From Ceratotherium simum simum (taxonomy: Eukaryota > Chordata > Mammalia > Perissodactyla > Rhinocerotidae), in NCBI RefSeq assembly GCF_000283155.1, contig NW_004454177.1, forward strand, positions 7,213,230-7,277,229: DNA of 64,000 bases, written 5' to 3'. The notes below the pieces were generated by a model, which was not told the origin of the DNA, ran no database searches, and saw only the letters and a list, made by a program, of their open reading frames with translations. The position numbers were made by a program, and so were the translations under genes. This document shows positions 22,916-32,288 of this stretch, piece by piece (within the stretch, counting starts at the first letter, position 1; each line of letters begins with the position of its first letter).

Positions 22916-23179
22916 GGAATCTTTTTTTCTCTTTTTTTAATCTAAGATATGCTAGGGTCCCATGATACTATGTGGTCCCACAGATGGTCTGATTGTGGAG
23001 AGGAGAGAGGAAAAGGTGAGTGGGTGTGCAGTGGGAGGAGTAACCTGCAGAACAGGAGGCGAGGACCAAACCAGAATTTGGAGCAGGACATGACTGAATC
23101 GTTCCTGAGAAACGGCAGAGATGGAAGCTGTCAGAAAAGAGGGCAAAAATCGCCAAAGGTGAGTAGGATTTTGCTCATC

Positions 23180-23570
23180 TTCCTCGTCCTCTCATCCATC
23201 CTCTCCTCTGGTTGCTTCCTGCCTCCCTGGCTGTGCCTTCTCTCTCTCCATCATTTGGCTTCCTCCCCTAGCCTCGGGGCTGTCCCCTAAGGCCCCTCCT
23301 GATGCTACCTTTTGCTGCTGCTAGATTTACTTCCTGCATGAGCTCATTTTGCAGCCACTCTCTTTTTCCAAGATGCTCAAATTTTCATTTCCGGTCTTGA
23401 CGTCTTACCAGAACTCTAGTCTCATAAATCCAGCAGCCTGTAGGACACCTCTCCTTAAATGTCTTGCTGTCACCATAAAATGGCTAAAGCCACATTCAGC
23501 ATCTTCTCTCACAAACCACTGCTTCCCCCGTGACCCCCAGTGTTCTTTTTTTTTTTTTACTGCATTCTTC
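23180..23570 (+). mobile_element. L2 LINE relic, sense
   Basis: 'cattttcatttccggtcttg', 'ccagaactctagtctcataaa' and 'tccagcagcctgtaggacac' resemble the sense L2 segment reading 'ccagactcatatatccaactgcctac...'. Ends in a T tract at 23547-23559. Confidence 0.5.
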
Positions 23571-23664
23571 TCTCTTTAGGTTCCTACATCTAGGCAGTTG
23601 TCAAAAGAAACCTTTATATGGTGTTTACAGTTTCCAAGTACCTTTCTGTGCCTGATCACACTTC

Positions 23665-24025
23665 TCTCAGCAGGTGTGTATTGAGCAGCTATGATCCACC
23701 AGGTGCAGCATACAGGAGTGAACAAAGCAGACACAGCTCCCTGCCCTCATGAGGCTTAGGTTCCCGTGGTTTCTCTTTGCCACAGGCTCCAACTGGGCTG
23801 TCTTGTCCACGGACACAGAAACAGTGCCTTGTTTCTCTTGGGAAGCTTCACAAGACTTCAAGCATAGGATTTGGTTCAAAGCACACGATTCAGATATTTT
23901 TTCATCAAAAACGTGGGAAGCGACTAGTGTAAGCGTAGCACTGTACCAAATGCTGAGGTTTGAAGATAGGATCCCAGCCCTTAGGGAACTTGCAAGCTGG
24001 AGGAACAATGTATCCACAGGGAGTT
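23665..24025 (-). mobile_element. L2 3'-end fragments, antisense
   Basis: Two partial copies of the antisense 3' end: 'gtattgagcagctatgatcc' with 'ctccctgccctcatgaggct' (23670-23760), and 'gcactgtaccaaatgctgag' with 'atcccagcccttagggaact' (23935-24020). Confidence 0.65.
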
Positions 24026-24059
24026 AAGCAGCAAGCCAAAACAACCATGCAGGGTGAAG

Positions 24060-24700
24060 TACTCCTTCATTCATGCATGCATTCATTTAACAGATATTTG
24101 CTGAAGACCTAAAATGTGCCAGGCACTGTGCTGGTTGCAGTGAATAAAGAAATAAAAGAAACAGTCCCTCCCTGCCCTCAAGGATTCCGTGCTCTGGTGG
24201 AGGAGAAAGATGTGTGAGCAGAGATCAGTGTGGATGAGGCAATGGAGGCAGGAAGCACAGGGTGCTGTGGGGCGGAGATGAAGGGCCAAGGACAAGGAAG
24301 GCTTCCTGGAGGAGGGAGTGGCCGAGCTGGCCCCTGAGGATGAGCAGGCATTAGTGAGCTAGCAGAAGCTGGGTGGCTGGTGGGGGAGGGAGGGCACTTC
24401 AGAGGGACCAGCACTGGTGGGGGAGGGAGGGCACTTCAGAGGGACCAGCACATGTCAACGCGCAGGGAGAGTGAACTTGCCGCATTGGTGTCTGAGCGGT
24501 TCTGCAAGGCTGGTGCATAGAAGGGCTGAAACGTCAACTGAGTGGTAGTGACTGTAAGGGCAGAGGAATTCAGCCAAGGAGAGAGCCCTTCCGGAGAGCT
24601 CAGCAAAGGCTTCCTGGAGGAAGTGAGCTTTCAATTGCACACTGAAGGGCTAGAAGGATGTGGACTGCTGGGGATGAAGGAGAAAGGCACTTAGCTCTCA
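24060..24700 (-). mobile_element. L2 LINE 3' portion, antisense
   Basis: Starts with the typical 'tcattcatttaacagatattt' and 'atgtgccaggcactgtgctgg', continues with 'ccctgccctcaaggattcc' and then antisense body ('ggaaggcttcctggaggagg', 'cttcagagggaccagca'). It contains a 37-bp exact tandem duplication (24377-24450). Confidence 0.75.
24377..24450. repeat. 37-bp exact tandem duplication
   Basis: The 37-base unit starting ctggtgggggaggg and ending gggaccagca is present at 24377-24413 and again, with no mismatch, at 24414-24450. Perfect identity within an old L2 points to a recent local duplication. Confidence 0.97.
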
Positions 24701-24719
24701 GGGGCTCCTCTTGCCACGG

Positions 24720-25300
24720 TGGCCAGGCCCTCCAAGTTCTGGCCCCAGTCCACTTTCTTTCCTGCTGATCCCCTTCACGTACTCTGCCGTGGGCAAACAA
24801 AATGGCTCGCAGCTCCCGTGCTTTCCAGTATCCATGGATCACCAGGCAGTCGCTTCCCTTGGAATGGCTCTGTGTTTCTAAATGTCAAGACCATAACCAT
24901 TCTCAAAGATCAGGGATTCACAGGCCTCTTCCTCCATGCAGCCTTTCCCCTCCCTCCCACCAGACAGTCTCTCTTCTCCCGCTGAGAGTCCACAGCCCTT
25001 TTCTCTAATGGCTGTGGCTCTTCTCTGCAGCCCCTATGTGCTACCTGTATCACAGTTATTTAGAGCATAACCCGCCTCTTCTGCTGGATTGCAGGGTGAG
25101 GCCCTTGCCGGTCATCCCAATGGCTCTCTGGGCCTGGCAAAAGGTCCATGTGCAACCAGCGGTGGTTGAAAGAGGGAACCCCAGAGGCTGGGCGCCAGAG
25201 TGAGCCAAGGTGTAGAGATGGGACTGAGCACAGCATGAAGGGATTTGGTGGGTCTGGATCTCTTGGCTCAGATCCAGAGAGGGAAGTAACCATAGATGAA
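24720..25300. mobile_element. Possible L2 fragments (sense to ~25060, then antisense)
   Basis: Sense-like pieces ('ctccaagttctggccccagt', 'gccttgcagcc'-like near 24940) give way at about 25080 to antisense-like pieces ('gcacagcatgaagggatttg'). Weak and discontinuous; frames at 25056-25394 are unlikely to be coding. Confidence 0.35.
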
Positions 25301-25579
25301 TTGCTACAAATGTGTATGGACTCTTCTTGTGTGCATGGTATGGTGGATGCATGGGTAAGGTATTATACTGAGCAGCTCTAATGAGGAAAACCACCTCTGA
25401 ATGTGGAGAAATGGGGTCTCACCTGACAGGTGAGGGTTTCCTTGTATGCAAGTCAGTACACCTGCCATTCTACCTGTCGGCATTGGCCAACTGGCCTGTT
25501 AGACTGGAATCCAGCACTGAGTGGACAACCCCAGCTGTGTAGGAAACTTAGCCCGTGCCTCTTTTGATTTTGTCTAGTA
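25301..25579. other. No recognised feature
   Basis: Unique sequence without landmarks. Confidence 0.4.
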
Positions 25580-25589
25580 AGCAAGCAAG

Positions 25590-25625
25590 TGCATCATTCA
25601 TTCATCCATCCATCCATCCATCCAA
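25590..25625. repeat. (CATT)n/(CATC)n microsatellite
   Basis: Short ATTC units pass into about five CATC units. The form is typical of an L2 3' tail that has expanded. Confidence 0.85.
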
Positions 25626-25629
25626 TAAT

Positions 25630-26005
25630 TAATTAAGGATGATGCGTGCACAGGTGCTGAGGTGCAGTGGGCAATCAGGTGGTTACTGCCATTTGTATTT
25701 GCTGTCATTATTTACTTTTTGCTTTCCCTGATTATTTGGAAAGGTCTTTTTTTAAAATGCCAGCCTGCCTCAGCTATGCCACAGGGAGGGGATGTGGGTC
25801 GAAGCTTTGGCTGGAGTTTTAAGGGTGCAGAGGCAGGGGAATCCCAGTGAGCCGGGGACCTGGGAGGGGAGGTGGCCCTTAGAGGGGCAGAGGTGAACTG
25901 CTTCATCGGCCCATCCTCTGCTTCCTGAGCTCCTCTCTGCCAAACCCCTGGGCACTCTGGGCTGGTCTTTAACAAGGGTCCTCTCCTTTCACGAGGCAGT
26001 GTCAA
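25630..26005. other. No recognised feature
   Basis: Unique sequence, T-rich near 25700-25760 and GC-rich after. Frames at 25712-26038 (minus) have no domain. Confidence 0.4.
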
Positions 26006-26009
26006 GGAG

Positions 26010-26215
26010 TGGTTAGCACAGGCTCTAAGGTGGTACACCCGGTTGTCCTCTTCCCATGAGCCAGTGACTTAAGCTCTCTGAGATGGCATCTCCTTCAGGG
26101 GGTGGCTGTAAGAATGACAAAGATGGTGTCCTGCTCTGACCCAGTGCACACCATAGTGAGTCTTTGAGTGATAGCTGTCATTGTCACTATACATGGGTGC
26201 AAAAGACGTGGGCTT
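26010..26215 (+). mobile_element. MIR SINE, sense
   Basis: 'aaggagtggttagcacaggctc', 'gagccagtgacttaagctctc' and 'ggtggctgtaagaatgacaa' follow the MIR order from 5' end to 3' core. 'tgatagctgtcattgtcac' closes it. Confidence 0.7.
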
Positions 26216-26739
26216 CTCTATTGTGAGGGAGGAGAGATAAGTAAAGTGCAAAGCGACAAGTGCTGCCTTTCATTCGTGTAGGGCAGGTGGGTTTGCCTAT
26301 CCTCTTCTGTACTCTTCTTGGCCCAGCCTCCAGTGGCCTTAGTCACATACAGCTGGGCCAGGGTGACAGGTTCACACCAGGGCCCCGAACACAATCAAGG
26401 AGCTAAGTGGCCAGTGGGAAGATGGAACCCACAGCCTTGGCATTGTTCCAACCATAGCATACAGAGTCTGCCGGCAGCCCTGGATGCTGTGCTGTCACAC
26501 GGGCCTCCCTGAGTATGAGGCCCTCATAAAGGGTGCCTGGGAGATGGCTGGATTTCACAGATGATCCCCAAAGGAGGCCTCCCCAGCCTCCTCTCTCCCA
26601 TGTCCTAGGGCGGGAGCTCCCTCCTCTCTCTTCCCAGGGAGCACCATCCATGGCCATCCCCATGGCAACTGTGATGGGGACCCTCTGCAGGGATAAGAGA
26701 GAGACGAGGAGGGAGAATAATCAAGAATTAGTTGTTTGG
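26216..26739. other. No recognised feature
   Basis: GC-rich unique sequence; overlapping frames on both strands without domain. Confidence 0.4.
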
Positions 26740-26927
26740 GGAAAGAAAAAAAGGAGTGGAGAGGGAGAGTGGGAGAGAGAAAAGATAGGAAGGCAAAGGA
26801 GAGAGAGAGGGGAGAGCAAGAGAGAGAGGGCGAGAGAGAGGGAAAGAGGGAGAGAGTGAGAGAGAGAGGGGGGGAGAGAGAGAGAGGAGAGAGAGGGAGA
26901 GGGAGAGAGGGAGAGAGAGAAGAGAGT
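26740..26927. repeat. (GA)n-rich polypurine tract
   Basis: Nearly 190 bases almost free of pyrimidines on the + strand, built from GAGA, GGGAGA and AAAG units. The 227-codon frame 26736-27419 owes its first third (Arg/Glu/Gly-rich) to this tract and is not a gene. Such tracts can form triplex DNA and often bind GAGA-type or zinc-finger proteins. Confidence 0.95.
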
Positions 26928-26934
26928 CTTTTCT

Positions 26935-27075
26935 TTGGGGAAAAATGGAAATTTAATCAGATCAGTTTTTATAGTGCAAATAGAAAATCAGTTTTAATAA
27001 AGCCAAAAGGAAATGCAAAACAGCCGCTTGAGATGGAGATTGTGTTCAACAGACAGCTCTTTAGGAGTAGTGAGT
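26935..27075. promoter_or_regulatory. Candidate conserved non-coding element
   Basis: AT-rich, non-repetitive block directly after the GA tract, with 'ggaaatttaatcagatcag', 'tagtgcaaatagaaaatcag' and 'ttttaataaagcc'. GC-rich sequence resumes after 27075. Its role is inferred from contrast with the flanks only. Confidence 0.35.
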
Positions 27076-27409
27076 CTGGGATGTTTATCGCATGCAGACA
27101 GAGCAAGGAGGGGGACTTCTGGCCTTGGTTCAAATCAACGTTGGATTTTGCTTTGGGGGTGGGTGAGGAGCCCCTCTTCGGCCATCCTCCTCACTCCCGG
27201 GCCCATCTGTCCATCTGTCCAGGGAAGGAGCTCTCCCAAAATGAGAAGGAAAAAGAAGTGGAGAGTGGGGACAATAGGGGCACCTCCCTGACAGGGAAGC
27301 ACCTCCCCATCGGATGGGGGGATGTCTCCAGGCCTCCCTCCTGGCCTGGCCCACTCCTGCCCAAGACTGGACTCTGCCCTCCAGTGACACACCCACCGTT
27401 TTCAGCTCC

Positions 27410-27915
27410 TGATTCTTAATTATAGTTCTGGCCCAGCTCTTGGTTTTATTGCTTTCATTTATTATAAAAAGACCAGTGTCTGTTTTGTGAAACGGCTATC
27501 TGGTCAAATCACAGTTGATAAGCAACACTGAGCTGTCTTTTTAAGACAGGCCAAATTTATCACACTTGAAAAAAAGAAGCAAGCCTTCCACGGCCTATTA
27601 GGAAATTTCCCCCCTTTTCCCAGAGTGACATTTTAGTAAAAGGCTTTATTTTTCCCCTCAGCTTTCACGAAGCCATCGCCTTGAAAAAGAGAGAGGGAGG
27701 GAGAGCGAGACGCAGAGCACTTTTGAGGCTGTTCCGTAAAATACATGGAGAGGGCATGGAGAGAACAGGAGCTGTCCTAATGGGGCTGTTAGGTCAGGAG
27801 GAAAAGAGGGGGCCTCTGGCACATGTTTGTCAGCTGTTATTTTTGTAATTAGAAGAGCAACTGCACTTTACGTTTCTTCGGAAACACAGCTATTTGAGGC
27901 TGTGATGAAGATATG
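27410..27915. promoter_or_regulatory. Candidate conserved non-coding element, largest in the window
   Basis: About 500 bases of unique AT-rich sequence free of recognisable transposons. It shows many compact motifs: TTATTATAAAAAG, GGTCAAATCACAG, CAAATTTATCACAC, GGAAATTTCCCC (27600-27612, NF-kB-like), and TGTCAGCTGTTA joined to GTAATTAG (27827-27852, MEIS/E-box/homeodomain-like). This density resembles a developmental enhancer; no assay or alignment supports it here. Confidence 0.45.
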
Positions 27916-28865
27916 GGGTCGAGGCTAGAACGATGGGTTGCGAGGAGTGGGGATGAACCAGACAGGGTAGCGTGGGTCTGGTGGCTCCTGGGGTTAATGA
28001 GCTCATCTGTCACCTTTGAAGCTGGCTCACAACTAGAGAGGAGCCCCGCAGGGCCCTGCTAGTGGGCTCCCCTGTCCTTGCTGAGCAGCTGCCACCACCC
28101 CGGATTCACGGAAACAGGGTGAAGTCAAGCAGTGGACCCACCAGGCTGCTGGGGTTGGGGGCAGGGTCCAGACAGCAATCTTCCAGTGGCTACAAAAGCC
28201 TTTGACCATCTGCTGGGATCAGGACAGGAGCTGGAGTGAGACCACTCTAATGGCTCAGCTTATCCCTTTCTGCTTGCAAGCTTGGTTATAAAAAGCATAG
28301 AGGTCTGAGAGATGAGGGCGGGTCCCTGCTCCTCTTGGGTGGGTGCGGGCATCCTCGGGAGCAGGCCTGTGTCCCGCAGACATGCAGCATCCAGGGTAGC
28401 TGTTGAGGGGTGTGGGGTGGAGGAAATTAGCAGGCAGTAGGAGGCTCACCTCCTGGACACCAGGGCTCTCCGTGGACCCTCTTGCCCCTCCCTGGCTCCA
28501 TGCAACCCTCCCTGAAGGCTGCCCCAGTCCTCCTTTGCCTCTTTCTTTTATGCTTTCCTCCCCAGCAATATTTCTCTCCATATCTTTCTGAACAAGACAG
28601 CTTTAACTGTTAAACAGCTACCTCCCCTTTGTTCTGCCCCTGAGATCTGGTTTCTGAGGAGTGATCTTGACAGCGGCCTTCCCTGCTCTGCTTACGCCGG
28701 CCTAGCTCTCTCCTAGAGTGGAGGCCCTCAACTGTGTACCACTCAGGTCTCCCTCGTCTCCCTGACAGTGAGCACCTGACTCAGCAGCCATGTGCACCTG
28801 ACATCTGCTACCTTGAGATCCCAAGAGAGCTAAACTTGGAGGAACCTGGGCCGCAGAGACCAGGG
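27916..28865. other. No recognised feature
   Basis: GC-rich unique sequence. The minus-strand frame 28255-28581 (108 codons) has no identifiable domain. Confidence 0.4.
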
Positions 28866-28869
28866 GCCT

Positions 28870-29078
28870 GGTGGTGGGGTGGAAAGGGCTTCGGCTTGGG
28901 AGTCAGAGAAAGCTGGTTGGAAACCCAGCACTACCATTAGCTGGATGAGCTTAGGAAAATCCTTTGACTTCTCCAAGCTTCGGTTTTCTCATCTGTAAAA
29001 TGACACAGGCTTGTTGGGAGGATCAAATAAAAGAATGGATGGAAAGCTTGTGCCCCAGAGCCTGGGACTCAGTGGGTG
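28870..29078 (+). mobile_element. MIR SINE, sense, nearly complete
   Basis: 'ggcttgggagtcagagaaag', 'gatgagcttaggaaaatcc', 'cggttttctcatctgtaaaat' and 'gggaggatcaaataaaagaa' are in MIR order. Confidence 0.85.
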
Positions 29079-29219
29079 CTAGTCTCCCTCTCCGGGCCTG
29101 GGTAGGGAGGCAGGTGGGAAATGTCCACCTTACCTTGAAGGTGCTCAGAGTGCAGAGGAGGAGCAGCTGTGTAGACAGGTTACTTGCCCTACAGCGTGTG
29201 GTAGGGGGCTGACTGAGGC

Positions 29220-29540
29220 CTGTGTCAGACCCAGGAGGCCCGGAGGAGGGGAGGTGAACTCTGAAGTGGTGGTGGTGGTGGGGTAGTCAGGAGGGCTTTC
29301 CAGAAGAGGTGGTAGTTGGGGTTTTGAAGGCTGAAGAGATGTTTGCAAAGCTAATGGAGTGGAAGAAGGGCTGAGATAGAGCTCAAGAGGAGTATAAAAT
29401 AACAGAGTTAAGCTCAAGAGCAAAATGGTGTGTCTTGGGGAGGGAGGGCAGGAGGCTACAGAAGCTGAAAGGTAAGCTCTCCCTTTCCTTGCAGCACGAG
29501 AATGGGGGTGGGATGTGACTTGGAAGGAGGGAAGACCTCA
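29220..29540 (-). mobile_element. Possible L2 body fragment, antisense
   Basis: 'gggctttccagaagaggtggtag', 'gttttgaaggctgaagag' and 'gtggaagaagggctgag' resemble the antisense L2 body. A short GTG run lies at 29266-29282. Confidence 0.4.
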
Positions 29541-30535
29541 GGACTAGGGAAAGTTGGGATGTCCTCGCCACCTAAGGATGGAGACATAATTTCTATAGAG
29601 TGTCCTGGTTCTGTCTCAGCCTTCCAAGGCCTATGAGAATGTTACAGGGCCGCTCCATGCCAGCACTGCTTGGCTCCCTGGCATGGCTGGGTGCCTGGCC
29701 CGTGGCTGGAGGCCAGTGGCCCAGCGCCCAGGGAAGCCAGTTGGTGACAGGATAGAGTTGTCCTGGCTTTGGCCAGCAGACGAGTGGGCTCTGACCCAGA
29801 CTGTGATCCCTGCAGGACCTCCTCTTGGATGGTCTGGCTCTGTCTCGAGTGTCCCTTCCCTCTGTGCTCCCTTGCCTCAGTTGTGGGCACAGAGAATGAG
29901 GACCCAGCCTTTTGGGGGTGGGGCTGAGCTAAGTGACCTGGCCAAGATGAATTCCACCTCCCTTAGACCCTGCAGTTAGAGGGCCTGGGGTGATTAAGAA
30001 CCCACGCACCAGAATCAGACTGTGAGCACTGGCCCTCCATCCATAGCCTACACCTGGGGATGAGACTATTCACTGAATAGAGCTATGAATGACTAGTGGG
30101 CAAATCACGCTGATTCCTTTGACCCTACGGGAGAGCATGCCTTATCTTGGTCCACCTCTAATCCTTTTTGGAATAAAACAAGGTATCATAAACAACCACC
30201 CAGTCAGCCAACCAATCAGTCATCCACGAAAACTCGACCAGGAGCTTCAGAGCAGCATTCCACAGGGAGAAACCGCAGGTGCCAGGCGCCCTGTGAGGAC
30301 CCAGGCATATGGCTTCCATTCGCAGCCCTTATCTCTCGTCACGCAGTGGCAGTACACTGGGCCTTGAGAGATTTGTATCAGAGGCTCATACTTTTTTTTC
30401 CTGGTACTACGACTGTTTACCAATGAGGATGATTTTTTGGACCCAAGGCTAGATATGAATTCATACGGGTACTTAAAAAAAATAGACCAGATGAAGACAA
30501 TGATGACAATATAATAATGTGTGCGTGTGTGTGGG
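29541..30535. other. No recognised feature
   Basis: Unique sequence; frames such as 29683-29979 and 30247-30543 carry no motif. A short GTGTG run lies near 30518-30532. Confidence 0.4.
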
Positions 30536-30539
30536 GAGC

Positions 30540-30955
30540 ACATACTTGGAGCCCAAGGCAGTGAATTTGGGGCGTAGTCTGGGCCCTCTCACTCAACTGT
30601 AGTCAGATTGCTCAGCCTCTAAGCCTGCATTCCTCCCCTGTGAAGTGGAACACTTGGTCCCTAGGACTTTTAAATTTCTGTTCCCTTAGTAGTTCTCCCC
30701 AATAGACTGAATTCCTTGAGGAAGGAGGCCTCCTTTTTTCCTGTCTTTGTATCCCCAGGGCCCGGCACAAAGTAGAAACTCAAATGTTAGTCAAATGAAT
30801 GAATAAACGTTTGAATAACAAAAATACCTGCTCTCCGGACCTCTCTCAGGATTATTGGGAGGATCAAATGAGATAATGCACATGAAAGCACTTCGTAAGT
30901 TGCAGAGCTCTATACAAATGCAAATCATTCACAGCTTTGGTGGAAATTATTATTC
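30540..30955 (+). mobile_element. MIR halves flanking an L2 3' end
   Basis: 30545-30650 has 'gtagtcagattgctcagcct' (MIR middle). 30685-30815 is an L2 3' end ('ctgaattccttgaggaagga', 'tgtatccccagggcccggca', 'aatgaatgaataaac'). 30845-30945 is a MIR 3' part ('gattattgggaggatcaaatg'). Confidence 0.65.
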
Positions 30956-31265
30956 AAATTATTATTATTATTTTCGCTGTGAAGGAGGACAGGCAGGAGA
31001 GGGCAACGGAATCGATCCCTCATGGCTGAGGCTCAGGCTCCAGCAGCGGGCAGTGGGGCAGCCCTCCCACGCCTGCCTCGGAGCCCCTTGAAATCATCCC
31101 TCAGCAGGCTGCCTTCCGGTAAGGTGGGCCTGACGGCAGCTGCTTGGGTTGGGGCAGAAGTTGCTGTTGGAATCCTGCCCAGTGCAGGGATGGAAGCTAC
31201 AAGCACATCTTACCCTGAACAAAACGAATTAAACGCCAAGCTCTAAATGAAAAAGGTTTTCTTTT
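30956..31265. other. No recognised feature
   Basis: Short ATT run at 30955-30975, then GC-rich unique sequence approaching the CpG island. Confidence 0.4.
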
Positions 31266-31276
31266 CTCTGCTGCCT

Positions 31277-31294
31277 TTTTTTTTTTTTTTAATT
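31277..31294. repeat. Poly-T tract
   Basis: About seventeen consecutive T residues; no adjoining SINE recognised. Confidence 0.9.
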
Positions 31295-31479
31295 AAGTGG
31301 AAAAGGTGGCAGTGCTAGAAATGGGGTGGTGGCGGAGAGAGAGAAACACGGGGCACCCCAACACCCGGGGTTCACCCCGTCTGCCCAGGCTGAGCTCACG
31401 TGTCCAGTGCTATTATCCCGCCTCTGCAACCCCTGGCCTTGGAGAGGGAGGGCGAGCCGGCTGGGCGGCCAAGAGACTC

Positions 31480-31640
31480 GGAGCAAAAGCGTGATTGATA
31501 ATTGGCGACTGTAATTCTATAATTCATCTCCCTGCACCGCAGTGAAATTAAAAGAGTTTAGGTTCCCAAGCATAATGATCATCAATTAAACGCCGGGAGA
31601 TTTAGTGTCCTCATTTGAATTTTGTTTTATTTATTTAAAT
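31480..31640. promoter_or_regulatory. Candidate conserved element upstream of the CpG island
   Basis: AT-rich unique block wedged between GC-rich sequences. It contains TGATTGAT (31492-31499, PBX/HOX-like), ATAATTGG, TATAATTCAT, GAAATTAAAAG, ATAATGATCATCAATTAAACG and TCATTTGAATTTTG. It adjoins the CpG island, which suggests a promoter-proximal regulatory element. Cross-species alignment was not possible. Confidence 0.5.
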
Positions 31641-31656
31641 GTGTCTGTTTGGGGAG

Positions 31657-31758
31657 GAGGGGAGTGTCGGGAGTGGGGAGCCGGCGGTGCGGGGGAAGAG
31701 ATGGAGCCTGCGGTGCTGGGGAGGGGAGTGTCGGGAGTGGGGAGCCGGCGGTGCGGGG
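31657..31758. repeat. GC-rich tandem repeat, 64-bp period, two copies before the gap
   Basis: A 38-base segment beginning gaggggagtgtcgggag and ending cggtgcgggg occurs at 31657-31694 and identically at 31721-31758, 64 bases apart. Copy 2 stops three bases from the run of N, so the array may extend into the missing sequence. Confidence 0.93.
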
Positions 31759-31761
31759 CTG

Positions 31762-31861
31762 NNNNNNNNNNNNNNNNNNNNNNNNNNNNNNNNNNNNNNN
31801 NNNNNNNNNNNNNNNNNNNNNNNNNNNNNNNNNNNNNNNNNNNNNNNNNNNNNNNNNNNNN
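31762..31861. other. Assembly gap of exactly 100 N
   Basis: One hundred unknown bases, the usual placeholder for a gap of unknown length. Frames that cross it are meaningless. Confidence 0.99.
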
Positions 31862-31875
31862 CGGGGCGCGGCGGT

Positions 31876-31881
31876 CACGTG
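31876..31881. promoter_or_regulatory. CACGTG E-box (GTCACGTGCC context)
   Basis: A palindromic CACGTG within GTCACGTGCC, the form preferred by USF and TFE3/MITF-type factors, in the CpG island 15 bases right of the gap. Typical of promoters, but binding is inferred. Confidence 0.55.
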
Positions 31882-31920
31882 CCCGGCTGGGAGGCGGGCG
31901 CGTGCCGGGAGCTCGGGCAT

Positions 31921-31928
31921 GATTGGTC
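31921..31928 (-). promoter_or_regulatory. Inverted CCAAT box
   Basis: GATTGGTC is the reverse of GACCAATC, the NF-Y consensus. Its position 40 bases from the E-box in a CpG island suits a proximal promoter. Confidence 0.5.
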
Positions 31929-32136
31929 GGCCGTAGCCTGGTGACCGCGGGGCGCGCCGCGGTTGGCAGCCGCCGGGCGAGCGGCCTCAGTCGGGAGGCG
32001 GCGGCGGAAGGAGGAGGAGCTGCGGCCGCGCTCTCTCCCGGCAGTGGCTGCGCCTCCAGCGCCGGTCGGGTCCCCACCCCTTTTCGCTGAGCCGGCCGGT
32101 CGCCGCCCTCCGCTCTGGTCGTTGCGGGGCGGCGGC

Positions 32137-32182
32137 GCGGGGCGGCGGGCTCAGCGCGGCCCGCGGGGCGGCGGGCTCAGCG
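32137..32182. repeat. 26-bp-period GC repeat inside the CpG island
   Basis: GCGGGGCGGCGGGCTCAGCG is found at 32137-32156 and again at 32163-32182 with no mismatch; the units are 26 bases apart. Confidence 0.95.
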
Positions 32183-32207
32183 AGACAGGGGATCCATCAT
32201 CCCGGGC

Positions 32208-32288
32208 CCAATCAGTTAATACTGATAAACTGCCAGCAATAACTGTCAATTGCGCCGCCGTCCTGGAGCTGCCAGTTCATTCATTTAG
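32208..32288. promoter_or_regulatory. AT-rich islet with three MYB-like sites inside the CpG island
   Basis: Within otherwise GC-saturated DNA this stretch turns AT-rich. It carries CAGTTA (32213-32218, reverse TAACTG), AAACTG (32227-32232) and TAACTG (32240-32245), all close to the MYB core YAACTG, and TGTCAATTG, which is MEIS/homeodomain-like. CAGTT...AACTG (32213-32232) is a short inverted repeat. The contrast suggests a selected element. Confidence 0.4.

Noticed and set aside
23152..23165. Donor-like AAAGGTGAGTAGG after an open frame from 22949
   Set aside because: No matching acceptor or recognisable protein; another GTGAGT occurs at 23015, so it is probably chance.
26736..27419. 227-codon open frame, longest of its kind outside L1
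   Set aside because: Its first third is the GA-repeat translated as Arg/Glu/Gly, and the remainder has no domain and overlaps other open frames. Low-complexity artefact.
31631..32077. Proline/alanine/arginine-rich frames crossing the gap
   Set aside because: They read through 100 unknown bases and GC-rich repeats; no domain and no start context.
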